Shown here: positions 27,901 to 39,190 of the stretch, in pieces
How positions within the stretch are numbered: position 1 is the stretch's first letter
Layout: each line of letters begins with the position of its first letter
From: Saccoglossus kowalevskii
Lineage: Eukaryota > Hemichordata > Enteropneusta > Harrimaniidae
Assembly (NCBI RefSeq): GCF_000003605.2
Contig: NW_003147782.1
Coordinates: forward strand, 106,724 to 157,419
Direction: 5' to 3'
Length of the DNA: 50,696 nucleotides
Made by a program: the position numbers and the translations under genes
The notes under the pieces: model-generated
Seen by the model: only the letters and a program-made list of their open reading frames with translations
Database searches by the model: none
What the model was told of the DNA's origin: nothing

Positions 27901-29188
27901 AATTGATCTAAGTCAATTTGCCTTGTTGCTGAATGAAGTGTCGATAATTCAATACCGTGTGTATATTGTCTTCCATAACCACATGTAGACATAAGTGTAC
28001 TAGCATTCACCGGTTTCTAATGTTGTGTGGTCGGTAACGGAGGGAGGGGGTAATTCCATCTTTGAACAATTCATATGTGTCTAGGTATGTTAATTTATTT
28101 GCTCACAGTAAACGTCAGGGTACAAAACAAAATCAGGCATACTTATCCAGTTTCATAGACGCTACATTCCTAGCCCATTATTCGCATAAGTGTAATCGCA
28201 TTTCACACCTCATATCGCTGTCGAATACAGAGCATATATCGTATATATATGTACTCGCCAAGCTCGTGCAACAAATACAAATGTTGGGTATTATATGTAT
28301 ACGATACATAGATGATATGCGACGTTATATTATATTCTTCATATGAGTCTCAATAGAATAATATAATTTTGATTTTTTCCGATTCCTTGATGTGGAATAC
28401 CTACAAAATATATTAGGGTATTGTATTAAGCTTATCTATTGAACATATATCCACTTGCAATTCAAGATAGAAGAATCGCTATGCAAACGAATTGACAGAT
28501 GTTGGCAATTTCGTGCCACGAGATGGTAATACACATGATGTATTGGGTTCAGCATTGAAATATACGCGCAGTCAAAATTACTTTTCAATTTCATATAACT
28601 CCACTATAATTTAGCATATTTTACATTTCATAACACATAAATACACAAATATATGCCAGACACAGTACACAGTTTTATAAATATTAGTACTCAATAGTGC
28701 ACAATGCAACTTAAACAAAATTTAATAATATTAATAAGAAATACACATAGAAGTAATATGTATGGCATTTTAATGGTGGCGTACGTGGTCATTAGAAGGA
28801 AGCCACTTAATCTTTAAAAATGTCAACTTTATTTCCTATGTGGTCAGTGAAGTCCCTTTACTTACAAGCACCATGCTTTTAAGAACAAACAAGAGGCTTA
28901 TACCTGGCATTCAGTCTAAGTACTTCAGTCTCTAAAATGACGTATATTGCATATAGTTTATGCATATAGTTTATGCATTGAAGACGTATGCACAATCAGA
29001 TAACGTAATACCTGCATACGATGTCTGCATGATGAACCGAATATTTACAATGACACCGTGGCTCATATGACGGAACAACCACTAAGCTACAATTCGAAAG
29101 AAACGCGTAGGTTTATTAACACATTTGTTTTCATTGATGTTCAGTTAGTTTTGTTTTTCTTTTCCATGCATTTTATTTATATTTCCAG
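24952..29188 (+). other. intron (LDL-A gene)
   Basis: No supported exon. Frames at 24986-25291 run straight through the donor of exon B and are intron translation. Paired hairpins at 25852-25930 are listed separately. Confidence 0.6.
25852..25930. repeat. two adjacent perfect-stem hairpins
   Basis: GTGTCTAAT (25852-25860) pairs with ATTAGACAC (25871-25879), and GTCACTCC (25910-25917) pairs with GGAGTGAC (25923-25930). Probably a relic of a small inverted-repeat transposon; a structured intronic RNA is not excluded. Confidence 0.5.
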
Positions 29189-29218
29189 AAGCATTCAAAT
29201 GTTTAAAATATGCCAGAG
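29189..29218 (+). CDS. weak candidate 30-bp microexon
   Basis: Acceptor TTTATATTTCCAG and donor AGAG/GTAATT enclose 30 bp that are open in phase 1 at both ends (AFKCLKYAR). It would add one cysteine between LDL-A exon B and the transmembrane exon. Very short, so chance is likely. Confidence 0.18.
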
Positions 29219-30422
29219 GTAATTTTTGCGATGCATACCTTATTCATTCATTCATTTATTTATTCGTCCATACATGAATGCACACTGTGCACAAAACGAC
29301 ATTAGCTAATTGTTTAAACTGTCGCCTGAAGTGGTTAGACGACGTCCATTTAAACCACTAAAATATTTGCGTGAGTATTGGGGCGTGATAAAATAGGTCG
29401 CACTACGCACACCTCGGTGCATGCTGATAAAACCGTCGATATTATGAGTATTTGCTTTACAAACGTGTTCACACACCTACTTGAAAATATGATTTAACAT
29501 CTATCTGCTCACCATCAGACATAATGGGCATTGCGTCATGCTCTAATTGCGGTCAGATTAGGAATGTCAAACTTAATAAAAAAATCACCATGCACATATT
29601 ACACTTTGTCAATTTATCGAACTCGGTATATTTATGAATAGCTAGTGTAATTTACTCACATCAAATTCATATATTTATAATTAAAAGACAAAATGTTGCC
29701 ATGACAGCACCGTGCGATGATATCCCATGTGTCTGGACTGTTATGGCTCTTGTAAAATCTTACATTAAATTGCAACAACTTGAGTACAGCTACGTGCTAG
29801 TATTCGAGTCAGCATGTGACCATTCAACCGTGTCTATCAATATCACTTCAATTTGAGTGGTGATATTTCACACACACACACCCTCGTGCTACTCACAAAA
29901 TGAAAGCTATTTCAAGCAATTTGTATTTACTACATTTCATTGTGGATTATTATTATAAGTTGTTACAGCGCTAATACACATCCCGTGTTAATTAGCGTAG
30001 ATTCAACGGGTGACCTGGTAACAACCTGACACAAAAACACGCACAGAAATGCTTCCTGAATTTGATGTGATTTTCGACACCATTGTCTATAATATTTGTT
30101 CACAGTGTTTCCGAAATAACAGTGACTAGTACGCATGTCCGCTAGTTGGTTTGATAATATAATAACAATTAATGTACATCCGTATTGGATTTGTCATTTT
30201 TTTCCATCGAGCTAATTCTATAAAGTGTGCTGAAAATCCGACATTTTTAATTTTCTATAAGTCGTAATCCAATTTGGTCTTCAAAATGCTGAATCAAACA
30301 ACAACGATACTAAAAGTACTGCTAAAATAAGAGCCTTGTTCATTTCCCCATATCAGAAGACATATTTCGGCGATCAATCATATGTACAACAATATCACAA
30401 CTACTTATTGTTTTCATTACAG

Positions 30423-30688
30423 ATACCCAGATCAATGGACCTTTTTCACCTCTCAGCATGGTTGATGGCATTGTCACTATAGTTTGTGGATTTATACTAG
30501 TTATTCTTATCTCAATATGTCTATACTGTTGTTGCTGTCCACCGCCGCCCACATACGTGACAAAAGGTCACTACTCATCGAACGTTAATATCAATTTTCA
30601 CGATGGTGTCACATCGACCAACTTAGAAGGACGAACATCGCATAATGATACAAGGGATAATAATGAAGTGCGTATTTCCAGTCTTTAG
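30423..30688 (+). CDS. terminal exon: transmembrane helix and cytoplasmic tail of the LDL-A protein
   Basis: The acceptor TTTTCATTACAG leads into a phase-1 frame that ends at a TAG at 30686-30688. After a short stalk (TQINGPFSPLS) comes a hydrophobic helix (MVDGIVTIVCGFILVILIS and on). It is followed directly by CLYCCCCPPPPTYV. The four cysteines at the membrane edge are a typical palmitoylation context. PPTY is a PPxY motif, the ligand of WW domains such as those of Nedd4-type ubiquitin ligases. The last residues, RISSL, fit a class I PDZ ligand (S/T-x-hydrophobic). The tail is about 60 residues with no kinase or other domain. The protein is therefore type I single-pass, and the tail probably governs trafficking or scaffolding. 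Confidence 0.72.
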
Positions 30689-31380
30689 TTTGTGAACCCG
30701 AAATGCCTAGAAGTCCTACGCTATCACTTTGGGAAAAAAATGAACCACCGCTGGTGGCGTCTTGATATAGTAATCTGCGACGCGTTTAACGAGATTTATT
30801 CATGTCATGTACTTGGAGATTTACAAAATGTTGTCAACGCACGTAGAGAACCGATATTTTGACCGGAGTATTGTCACTTTCTCCGGGACAAACTATAATT
30901 GTGGTGTCAATTAAGATGCCCCAGTCGTCGCACCGCGTCGTGTTCGATGTGGATTCAATGCGACGTTTACAACGTATGAAAAATACATTGGTTATTCAGA
31001 CGAAATTGTAACTACTAACGGACCCATTTTTACTCGGTACCTTAAGTATTCGAACACGTAAATGACAGTACACAAGGCTGAAGAAGTACGTTGAAGTGGA
31101 CCAGGTTAAGGATATATACTAGCATGTGTAATTTTACAGTGATAATTAATTTAGCTTTTATATAAATATTATGAGTCATATATCATTTTAGTAATGGGAA
31201 ATGCTAATTAATGTGAATGTTAATAGCCAGATTCAATAGAAAAAAGTCAATTTAACATTAAGTCGTTGTATACAAACGCAATACACGTCATTATTACTCA
31301 GTCTATTTAGGTGTTAAGACACGTAGCGCATGTCCAATAATGATGTTTTATTAGTGTTTTTATGTTAGTACTATAACATA
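30689..31380 (+). other. 3' UTR and flank of the LDL-A gene
   Basis: No AATAAA or ATTAAA hexamer was seen between the stop codon and 31380, only a weak TATAAA-like variant near 31160. The first canonical signals lie within the neighbouring inverted-repeat element. Confidence 0.5.
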
Positions 31381-31621
31381 GACCCTTTTCATCAGTCTAG
31401 CGCCCTCAAACAAACACAGTGGATTTATCTTTCATCTTAGCACTGGGTCAAAATAAAAATAAACTCAAAAATTCACAGCGTTCCTTGCCTTTAAAACAAT
31501 ACTTCCTGGATAGCTGTCGTGTCTGTCTTTGCAGACAGTGGAGTTTCTACACCTACCGGCCTCTCTTTCAGGTCTTCTGAAACAGGAAGTGTTTGAGGGC
31601 GCTCGACTTATAAAAGGGGTC
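31381..31621. mobile_element. TA-flanked inverted-repeat element (Tc1/mariner-like MITE)
   Basis: A 241-bp element starts GACCCTTTTC and ends AAAAGGGGTC, flanked by TA on both sides. The arms also share GCGCCCTCAAAC / GTTTGAGGGCGC, giving imperfect inverted repeats of about 30 bp. It contains two overlapping AATAAA-type hexamers (from 31452). Confidence 0.7.
31452..31463 (+). terminator. candidate poly(A) signals (AATAAAAATAAA)
   Basis: These are the first canonical hexamers downstream of the LDL-A gene stop codon, about 765 bp away. They lie inside the MITE. Use is inferred from position only. Confidence 0.3.
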
Positions 31622-34600
31622 TATGGAGTTATCATTGTCCACGTACAGGGTAATAATTATTTTTTTATTCAATTTACACTCTTGGCGATTAACATTTTGA
31701 CGTGTGGTTTTACGAAAAAGTTATTGGCATTTGATAAATTCAAGACATACATACTATAATGAGGTTACAGATTAAATAATACATTACGTATAGGAATTTT
31801 AACAATTCAATGGACTCGATGACATATACTACATACGCCTAGTTGTCATGAGCAACTGGCAGTAATACTTATAGATATTTGCAGTAGATATTTGTAGTGC
31901 GTATGGAGGAAATGACAATTTCAACACAATACTTATTGCTAACCAGCTATTGGCTGATAAAAGACGCATGTGGGACTATAGAGGGCGTACATAAAGATGT
32001 ATTTACTGATATAAAGAGGAGATAACGTTGCTAAGTATATCGTCCTCATGGCTAACTTCAAAGTTTATAAATGACTAATTATGTATAGGGTAGGCTGGTT
32101 TGATTTTGAGTGCATTGTGTTTTTAAGAGTGTTGCTAACATTATGCGAGCTGTGAACCGCTGTGCCTTTCCAGTTCTCGTTTATCTTTGTGGTATATATT
32201 TAAGCATTGCTGTGCTATTCCTTGATTGGGTGAAGTGTATATTCTGATTTAATATCAGCAGTTATTTGATTTTTGTGATTTTCACACCATGGATAAATAT
32301 AGGACAAATTATGTGCCCATGAAAGGTGGCTTAGTTATATGTGTATGTTTGATCTTTATCTAGTTACATCTCTAGGAACGGGAACATAATAATAAATGCT
32401 CTATGTAAGTATAAATACCACCGAAAGTTATAGAACGTTAAATCAAATTTCCCCAGAGTTACGCTCTTTATCGTTAAAGCGCGTGTGTCAGGATGAAAGT
32501 AGCCTGCTTGTTATCATTACGAGGTTGTTGCTAGAGGGCGTAACACAATATATAATCAAATTAGAGACAATTGTATACAATTTTCATTTGACCACAAAAG
32601 AGATAACTATAACGTAGTAAATTGTATTATTCAATAAAAATAAATGTTCCTACATTGGCATCGTCATTTCTTCTATTCTTAATTAATTTATTCAAGTTCT
32701 TACACGAATTCATTAATAGTGATATTTAGTTACTATTTTCTGAAGTGTACGTACATACGTATTTAAATAAATAATAAATAAAGTGAAGTGTAATATTGTT
32801 CTTGATTTTATACAATTCATAGCTGATATCTGAGTGACTATGGGACGCCAATGATGTCTTATATATTTGTGTATTACTAACACAACCCAGTATATGGCTA
32901 TTAATATCGTTAAATTATATATCAACTTCATTATATGGTTGTGTAGTATCATATTATATGCAAACACCATTGGTGTTAATATCATTATATGGTGACAGTG
33001 CCATATTATATCATATTGTGACGTTAAATGCGGGGGGCTTTTATGGGGCTACACCGTAATCAGGATCGGGGAGGTTGTCTTTAATACCGGTCTAATAGTC
33101 ATTGTCTTTGGTAGCGTGCTTATCTTATAAGTCTCCTCCCTCTCAGCTCGTCCGCTGTCACAGGGTGGGGATCGTTTTGTGAATGTATATCACCACAACT
33201 GAGACTGTGCAGAGAAAGAAATATACCAGTAACGATTATCACAAATCAACACAACACAATATATACGGTTTCCTGTACTTTAATAAACAAATAACAGCAG
33301 GGGTGGGGGTATACAGTACACAAATAAAATTAAAAAGACTTGATCAATGCTGCAGGGAACACTCCACTCTCCGGTGAACAGCAATGTACCTGGTTGCGTT
33401 CCTTCCTATCTGGCACACTGTCACAGCAGCTGCACTACAATTTAAACTCGTGCTCTGTGTCCAGGGAGTATCGGCAACTGCACTGCTATCTGTTGCTACT
33501 GGTAGCATTGGTACAACGGGAGTAGTTCAGGCAGTGAGCTTCAGTGGTTCCTGTTGATCAGCAGGGATGACTGCACATCACGTCTGCATATGTACCACAG
33601 TATCGGGTACAGCTCACTGGAGTCAGGAATCAGCGTCTCAGGATGTTACGGGATCAAGTCAGGTTACCTTCCTGACTAAAGATTTTCCCTTATGTCTCAA
33701 CTTAAATACTCTAGCTAATTTATGGCCATGCAAATAATAAAATGTATACTAGTATAACGAAATGATTGGTTATCTCGAAATCGCCAAATCAGTGTACAAA
33801 GGATGCCAATTTTGGTAGTGGAATAAACCACTCTTAATCCAAGTTCTACCAATTTAAAGTAGGAGACTTGGGTCAATGATGTCATATTTATTTTATTGCC
33901 AACAAGGCTGGTCTCAGCACATTCCAAAGTATTTCATAATCACCACACCACTATCTGGGACATACCATTATACCAAAAGGGAAACAGGACGTATGTATAT
34001 CAAATTTTGCTGACACCCCAATCCAGCTACTGTATCAACATCTAAAAATAAACATATGCACTGGGTTGTCGCAAAGTATCCAAACATGTGTGCTTTCCAC
34101 CCACACATCCAGGGTTCTGTTCCCCTTTTTTCAAGTACTTTCCAGTTACAATTTACGTCACAATATGCTTACATCATATTATATGCGGAATTTGTATATA
34201 AAAACAACTTAAGTCGAAGGTGGCGCAGTTTTTATTAATTCCGCTATCTGGCGAAAGTAGTAGATTACTGTTATATACGTCCGCCAGTTGACTTTATCAT
34301 ATCAATTATTTACTAATTTGTATTATTTATCTAGAATTATATGTTTATATTAAACTACTGATCCATGCACAAATGTGTATGGATTACACATTAAACCACT
34401 AAAATCTGAAGCTTGAATTGACACTCATTAATGGAGTGTACATATTACTGACTGACTGACACATACAAGTTCATCTTTGTTAGCAAACTTGGCTCCTAGA
34501 TAAACTAAATATTGCCACGTGAACTGATCTTTCCCCATGTACCATATCTCTTTTTACATGGCTTAGCATAGCTTCAACTTTGCTCTGACTGAATGCATAT

Positions 34601-34828
34601 ATTTTAGATATGGATATCTGCATTATGACATCTAATTACCTGCAAACAGTACAGCAAAGCCCTTAAAATGATGTATTATAAACTATTCTGAGACTTCTAC
34701 TTCTCAGCAAAAGGGAAAAAAACGTCAGCATAAATTTCTTTTTATATTCGTATTTTCAAGTTTCCTTTTCAAGACTCCCCCACCATGCAGCTTCTCTTCT
34801 ATCATGTTGCCACCTACTTCTTGTCTGC
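31622..34828. other. intergenic region, with a GC-richer block at 33020-33680
   Basis: No recognised gene. The block 33020-33680 is visibly less AT-rich than its surroundings, with G runs (GCGGGGGGC) and CA/CTG-rich text, as in retroelement or LTR debris. I found no coding motif or terminal repeat in it to prove that. Frames such as 33183-33525 show no known domain. Confidence 0.45.
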
Positions 34829-35003
34829 TCAAAATCTTCTTGCATGGTCTGTGCTGACTTTGGTGTATCTGGGTATCCTGTGTGCCCAATGGTAGTAGGG
34901 CAGAAAACATCCCTTGCATAGATTGATGCTACACTCCTGACATCTGAACACAGTAAATACAGGGCAACCTCCCCTTGTTCTGCTTTCTAACTGAATGCCT
35001 CAT
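34829..35003 (-). pseudogene. piggyBac-type transposase C-terminal Cys-rich remnant
   Basis: On the minus strand from about 35003 a frame reads RHSVRKQNKGRLPCIYC. After a one-base frame change it continues as FRCQECSINLCKGCFLPYYH to a TGA at 34831-34829. The order C-x2-C, then R-C-x2-C, L-C-x2-C-F and Y-H is that of the zinc-binding C-terminus of piggyBac-family transposases. The catalytic DDD part is not seen; a LINE begins only about 35 bp upstream. A dead fragment, relevant because TTAA-flanked MITEs occur in the same window. Confidence 0.6.
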
Positions 35004-35036
35004 CTGCACGATATACCATGAAAGCTGATTATATAT

Positions 35037-36260
35037 ATGATATCACATTCCATGATATTGTTCTAACAAACGCTTTTCGTACATTTGCTTAAATGTGTGG
35101 AAAGATTTACAATTTTTCAGATTATTATCAATACTGTTCCAAATGTTGACGCCAGCACAAGATAAACACATAGCTTTTACCCTAGCCCTTCTGTAAATAG
35201 TACCAACATTCTGACATTGTCTTGTATTGTACTCATGGATATTACATATTTTAACAAAATACTGTTGAACACTCAAAGGTAATTGATTTGTATTTGCTTT
35301 ATAAAGAACTATTACTGTTCTTAATTTAATAATGTCATATATATTTAAGGTTTTAAACTTATAAAAATAGGTTTTGTATGACTACTATACTCTGCTTTTG
35401 TCACCACTCTTATAGCTGTTTTTTGAAACAAATATAAGCTTTTCAATGTTGATTTGTACGTGTTGCCCCACACTTCACAGCAATATGTGATATATGGGAT
35501 TATTAATGATTGATATAAAGTATATAAAACAGAGCTATCAAGCAAGTATTTCATTTTATACAGTATACACATATTTTAGTCTGTATTATTCTAGCATGTT
35601 CCTTCCATCCTAGTTTACAATCAATTATCACCCCAAGAAATTTGGTTGAATAAACACGCTGAATTACTCTGTTATTGATTTTTAAAGACACATCATCTCT
35701 TACCTCTTTGCAAGAAAATGTGATGTAATTTAACAAATTTAAAGACAACTTATTTACTACAAACCATATCTGCACATGTTCAAGCTCTTGAGATACAGTT
35801 GCACATAATTGTCTCAAGTTTTTACCTGAACAGAAGATATTGGTATCATCTGCGTATAAAATAAAATTTAACATTTAGAAACATTACAAATATTTACATT
35901 TAGGATAAAAAGTAAAGAACCTAGGATTGAACCCTGGAGCAAGCCACAACATATATTTTCTAAAGAAGAATCAGCGCCCTCTATTGATACCAACTGCTTT
36001 CTATTACTTAAGTAATTACAAATCCAATCTGACGTAATTCCCCTTATCCCATACCATTTCAGTTTCTTAACAAGTATTTTATGATCTATTGTATCAAACG
36101 CCTTTTTCACGTCTATAAAGACCCCAACCGTATATAAGCATCCATTGCATTTGTAATGTCTTTTGTCAAATGTTTTATGACATACGTGGCCGGGTATTAC
36201 TTGCATTGTGTAGCATTCTTTAAACTGTTGTTCTTTGTTAAATTGCATCTTGTTATAATG
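35037..36260 (-). mobile_element. decayed non-LTR retrotransposon (LINE), minus strand
   Basis: Read on the minus strand, four overlapping frames cover a reverse transcriptase. 36248-35868 has GVFIDVKKAFDTIDHKILV, GIRGITSDWICNYLSNRKQ and LLQGSILGSLLF. 35874-35551 starts just before the catalytic YADD (ILYADDTNIF) and has NKLSLNL and KFLGVIID. 35572-35345 and 35276-35043 carry the thumb and C-terminal YNTRQ...WNSI...F.TFK region. The frames change at about 35870, 35560 and 35300, so no intact protein can be made. The N-terminal endonuclease is absent. I do not assign a clade. Confidence 0.9.
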
Positions 36261-36353
36261 TAATTAAAAGCTGGATATAATACTTTTTTCATGAAGCACT
36301 CGATCAGTGACAACAATGTATGTCGCCCTCTCTGTCAAGATCATGGCTAGGGA

Positions 36354-36687
36354 CTTTTTCCACTTGACCTTTGAAACAGCACCTACTTCTGAATACTGTA
36401 TTTACAATAGGTAAGCCATGCCATTCTAATCGTTTTATTTTTATTAGTTATTCAATCCATCCCCATTTGAGCCTAGACCTATTGGTCTATGGAGTGCTTG
36501 AGGTCATGTATGATGTAATATTTTTGTAATTTGTTGATTCATAACGGATCTTTTGCGAGATTTTTAGGTGATGTCAGTTTTATTTATACTCTACATGTGG
36601 TATAAACATTGAAGTATTTCTGATCTTGGTTTTTACTTGACCTTTGACACATCACCTTCTTCTGTATTATGTATTTATAATAGGCAC
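36354..36687. repeat. dispersed direct repeat, two 58-59 bp copies
   Basis: The segment with ACTTGACCTTTGA, CTTCTG and TATTTACAATAGG at 36354-36412 recurs in diverged form at 36629-36687 (TATTTATAATAGG). The copies are 275 bp apart. Confidence 0.6.
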
Positions 36688-36692
36688 CGGAA

Positions 36693-37944
36693 TAAAGTTA
36701 TCCTCCAGCGAACCATTTGTATTATTTTTATTTCCACGCTCCACCCGCCATACTTTACGGGACAACGAGGGCCGTGCTGCAGTGAGAGTACTCTACGGTC
36801 CGCCACACATGCATAACAGCACCAAAAAATCCTAATATCAATTAGTCAAACGATTAGTCAGTGGTGTATAGAGTACAGGTCTGCCAAATTGTTCTTGTAG
36901 CCTGATGATATTCCTAAGACTTTGGAGTTTTCCATTCTGGTGAGGGAGATGGGCAAGGCGCCAGCACATATAAACTGTAAGTTCCTTTCAAATGAGATTT
37001 AACGCATTTTTGCAAAATATCGGAATGAAATGGCGCCATGTTCTACAATGGGAACGTTTAAAAAAAACGTTTTCGTATATGAATAGTTTCATGATATGTA
37101 AATTAAAGCTGTTTTTATTGCAATTATTATTTCTACAATATTCAAATTATACAGGAACTGTTATAAATGCATAATCACAACTCAATTTAGAGAAATTTAG
37201 GCAGGGATGGGGAAATACAAGTTAGACTGGGGTGTACACAGACAATATTATCATGATGTTAATGCATATGGTTGCTCATTGTGTTTTTAGTGAATGTTAA
37301 TGTCAAGACTTGTCAATTATACGTTGCGCAATACAATTATATATGAAAGTCAAAGTGTGAAATTAATAAATATATGGTTGTATCACAATCTTATAACACA
37401 ACATACAAATCATTACTTTTTAGTAGTACTCCTAAACACAGTGAAACACATTTGAAGCTAAATAAAACACTATTTAAATAAAAAAAAAATAGTTGGAACT
37501 GAATGACAAATAATAAATTTTGTTTTGATGACAAGGTATGTGCCTCCTTATTTGTTTGGTTTGTGAGCTGAAAATGCACGCTTAGGGGAAATACATTTAA
37601 TGTATATCATTCAACATATTTAAATCAATTAGAACAAAAAATACAATGCATACAGTAATACATGTTTACATTATCTAGATCATCTTGTTAATGATACTCC
37701 TTATTTATTAGTTTGTGTATTTGGAATATTTTTAAAAAACATATCTACATATATACGAAATGCACTTGTTAGGATATGTCGTTAACTAAAATAAAACCTA
37801 TTTAAACGGAACTGAATAGAAGCTGTTAACAGCAACTAAACCTAAAGAAACCTTCCAGGGTAGTATAACCCTGTACATGGTAATTTGATAAGTATATCAC
37901 TACATACATCATGTAATCAAAATGTAGTTTTTGTATACACATAT
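36693..37944. other. 3' flank of receptor copy 1
   Basis: No additional gene. Downstream of the TIR stop codon (minus strand) this holds the probable 3' UTR. The frames 36644-36835, 36992-37174 and 37391-37579 have no known domain. Confidence 0.5.
37704..37709 (-). terminator. candidate poly(A) signal, receptor copy 1
   Basis: TTTATT on + reads AATAAA on the minus strand, about 235 bp past the TIR stop codon. The same hexamer sits in the equivalent place of the second copy (48490-48495). Confidence 0.4.
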
Positions 37945-38711
37945 TTATCCTCTTACAACTTGGGAGGGCCCGATCCAATTGTGCAACTTGGTCCAAAATG
38001 GTTGTTGCTTTCTTTGAAGACCAAGCCTTGACAACAAGGCATTTACATTTTCACCTCCTCCATTCCATTCAATGCAATGGTTTAATTCCAGTAACATGGG
38101 AACTGCGCATTCTTTATACTTAATAACTAATAAAGAATCCTTTTCGGCCTCACTGGAGAACTGCAGATTCACTGCCAAAAATAACTCATACCGAAGACAA
38201 TATATGTCCTTCAGGAAATCGGGTGAAAATACGGCTATAAACTTGTGACTTCCCATAATTCCATCATTTGATCGCTTTAGTCTCAATCCCCCAACTNNNN
38301 NNNNNNNNNNNNNNNNNNNNNNNNNNNNNNNNNNNNNNNNNNNNNNNNNNNNNNNNNNNNNNNNNNNNNNNNNNNNNNNNNNNNNNNNNNNNNNNNNNNN
38401 NNNNNNNNNNNNNNNNNNNNNNNNNNNNAACTGCAGATTCACTGCCAAAAATAACTCATACCGAAGACAATATATGTCCTTCAGGAAATCGGGTGAAAAT
38501 ACGGCTATAAACTTGTGACTTCCCATAATTCCATCATTTGATCGCTTTAGTCTCAATCCCCCAACTTTTGAGTCACGAATGTCCAAGAAAACCTTTAGAC
38601 CCCACTCTGTCTCCATTTTACGAACTAGAGTATCAACAACGAACTCTTCATCTTGTTCACAGTATGATACGTAAACATTATAGAGAAGATCCTCTGATTT
38701 GTCTAGGAAGT
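37945..38711 (-). CDS. TIR-domain terminal exon, receptor copy 1 (contains an assembly artefact)
   Basis: The exon starts after a TTTGTTCTTAG acceptor in phase 1 and ends with the stop at 37945. It encodes a complete TIR signalling domain: box 1 LLYNVYVSYCEQDEEFV, box 2 VFLDIRDSKVGG, a central SHKFIAVFSPDFL strand and YELFLAV helix, and box 3 QPFWTKL near the C-terminus. TIR domains of Toll/IL-1 receptors recruit MyD88-type adaptors in the cytoplasm. As assembled the middle appears twice, on either side of 132 Ns. Dropping the artefact gives the length and order of the second copy, about 168 residues. The proline usual in box 2 (RDxxPG) is valine-glycine here. Its upstream transmembrane exon is broken by a MITE, so this domain may no longer reach the membrane. 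Confidence 0.88.
38159..38566. other. duplicated contig ends flanking an N gap (assembly artefact)
   Basis: Bases 38159-38296 (138 bp) recur without a difference I can see at 38429-38566. They are separated by 132 Ns (38297-38428), an offset of exactly 270 bp. Two contigs ending in the same sequence were probably placed side by side instead of merged. 270 is a multiple of 3, so the false duplication keeps the reading frame and yields a misleading, longer protein. Confidence 0.88.
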
Positions 38712-39190
38712 CTAAGAACAAACAAAACAGTAGTTAACGATGAAATGCACTTTTTAATTGTGTTTATTAATAAGCTATATGATAATGATATTAAATGCTG
38801 ACAAAGGGCGCCCTATCAGAGCTGGTTGCTCAAGAAACGGAACAGATTTTAGTCATGGGAATATGTTTAATTGTGCGTTTTGTTTTTAGCGCGAATGATG
38901 CTCCATATTAATGAGGTTTTTGGTTGACTAATATTCTAAGGCATAAGCCCAAATTGACAACGGCCTTGAGTGGGAACTGTCACAATGTTGGGGCCGAACA
39001 TATATTTTTTTAATAAAAAATTCTCGTGATCGTGAACGGGTACCCAATCTTCTTTTCTCATTGCCACCTACATCCCAACATCACTTAATTTGTTATCGGA
39101 TCTAGAGAAATTTCCGATGTTTAAATACTTCTATACTGAGTAGTATGTCACGGTTGCACGACTTCTGTTACTGTTATAATGACTACTTAC

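Noticed and set aside
38297-38428. Real tandem duplication inside the TIR domain
   Set aside because: The exact repeat on both sides of an N run, and a single copy in the paralog, point to unmerged contigs.
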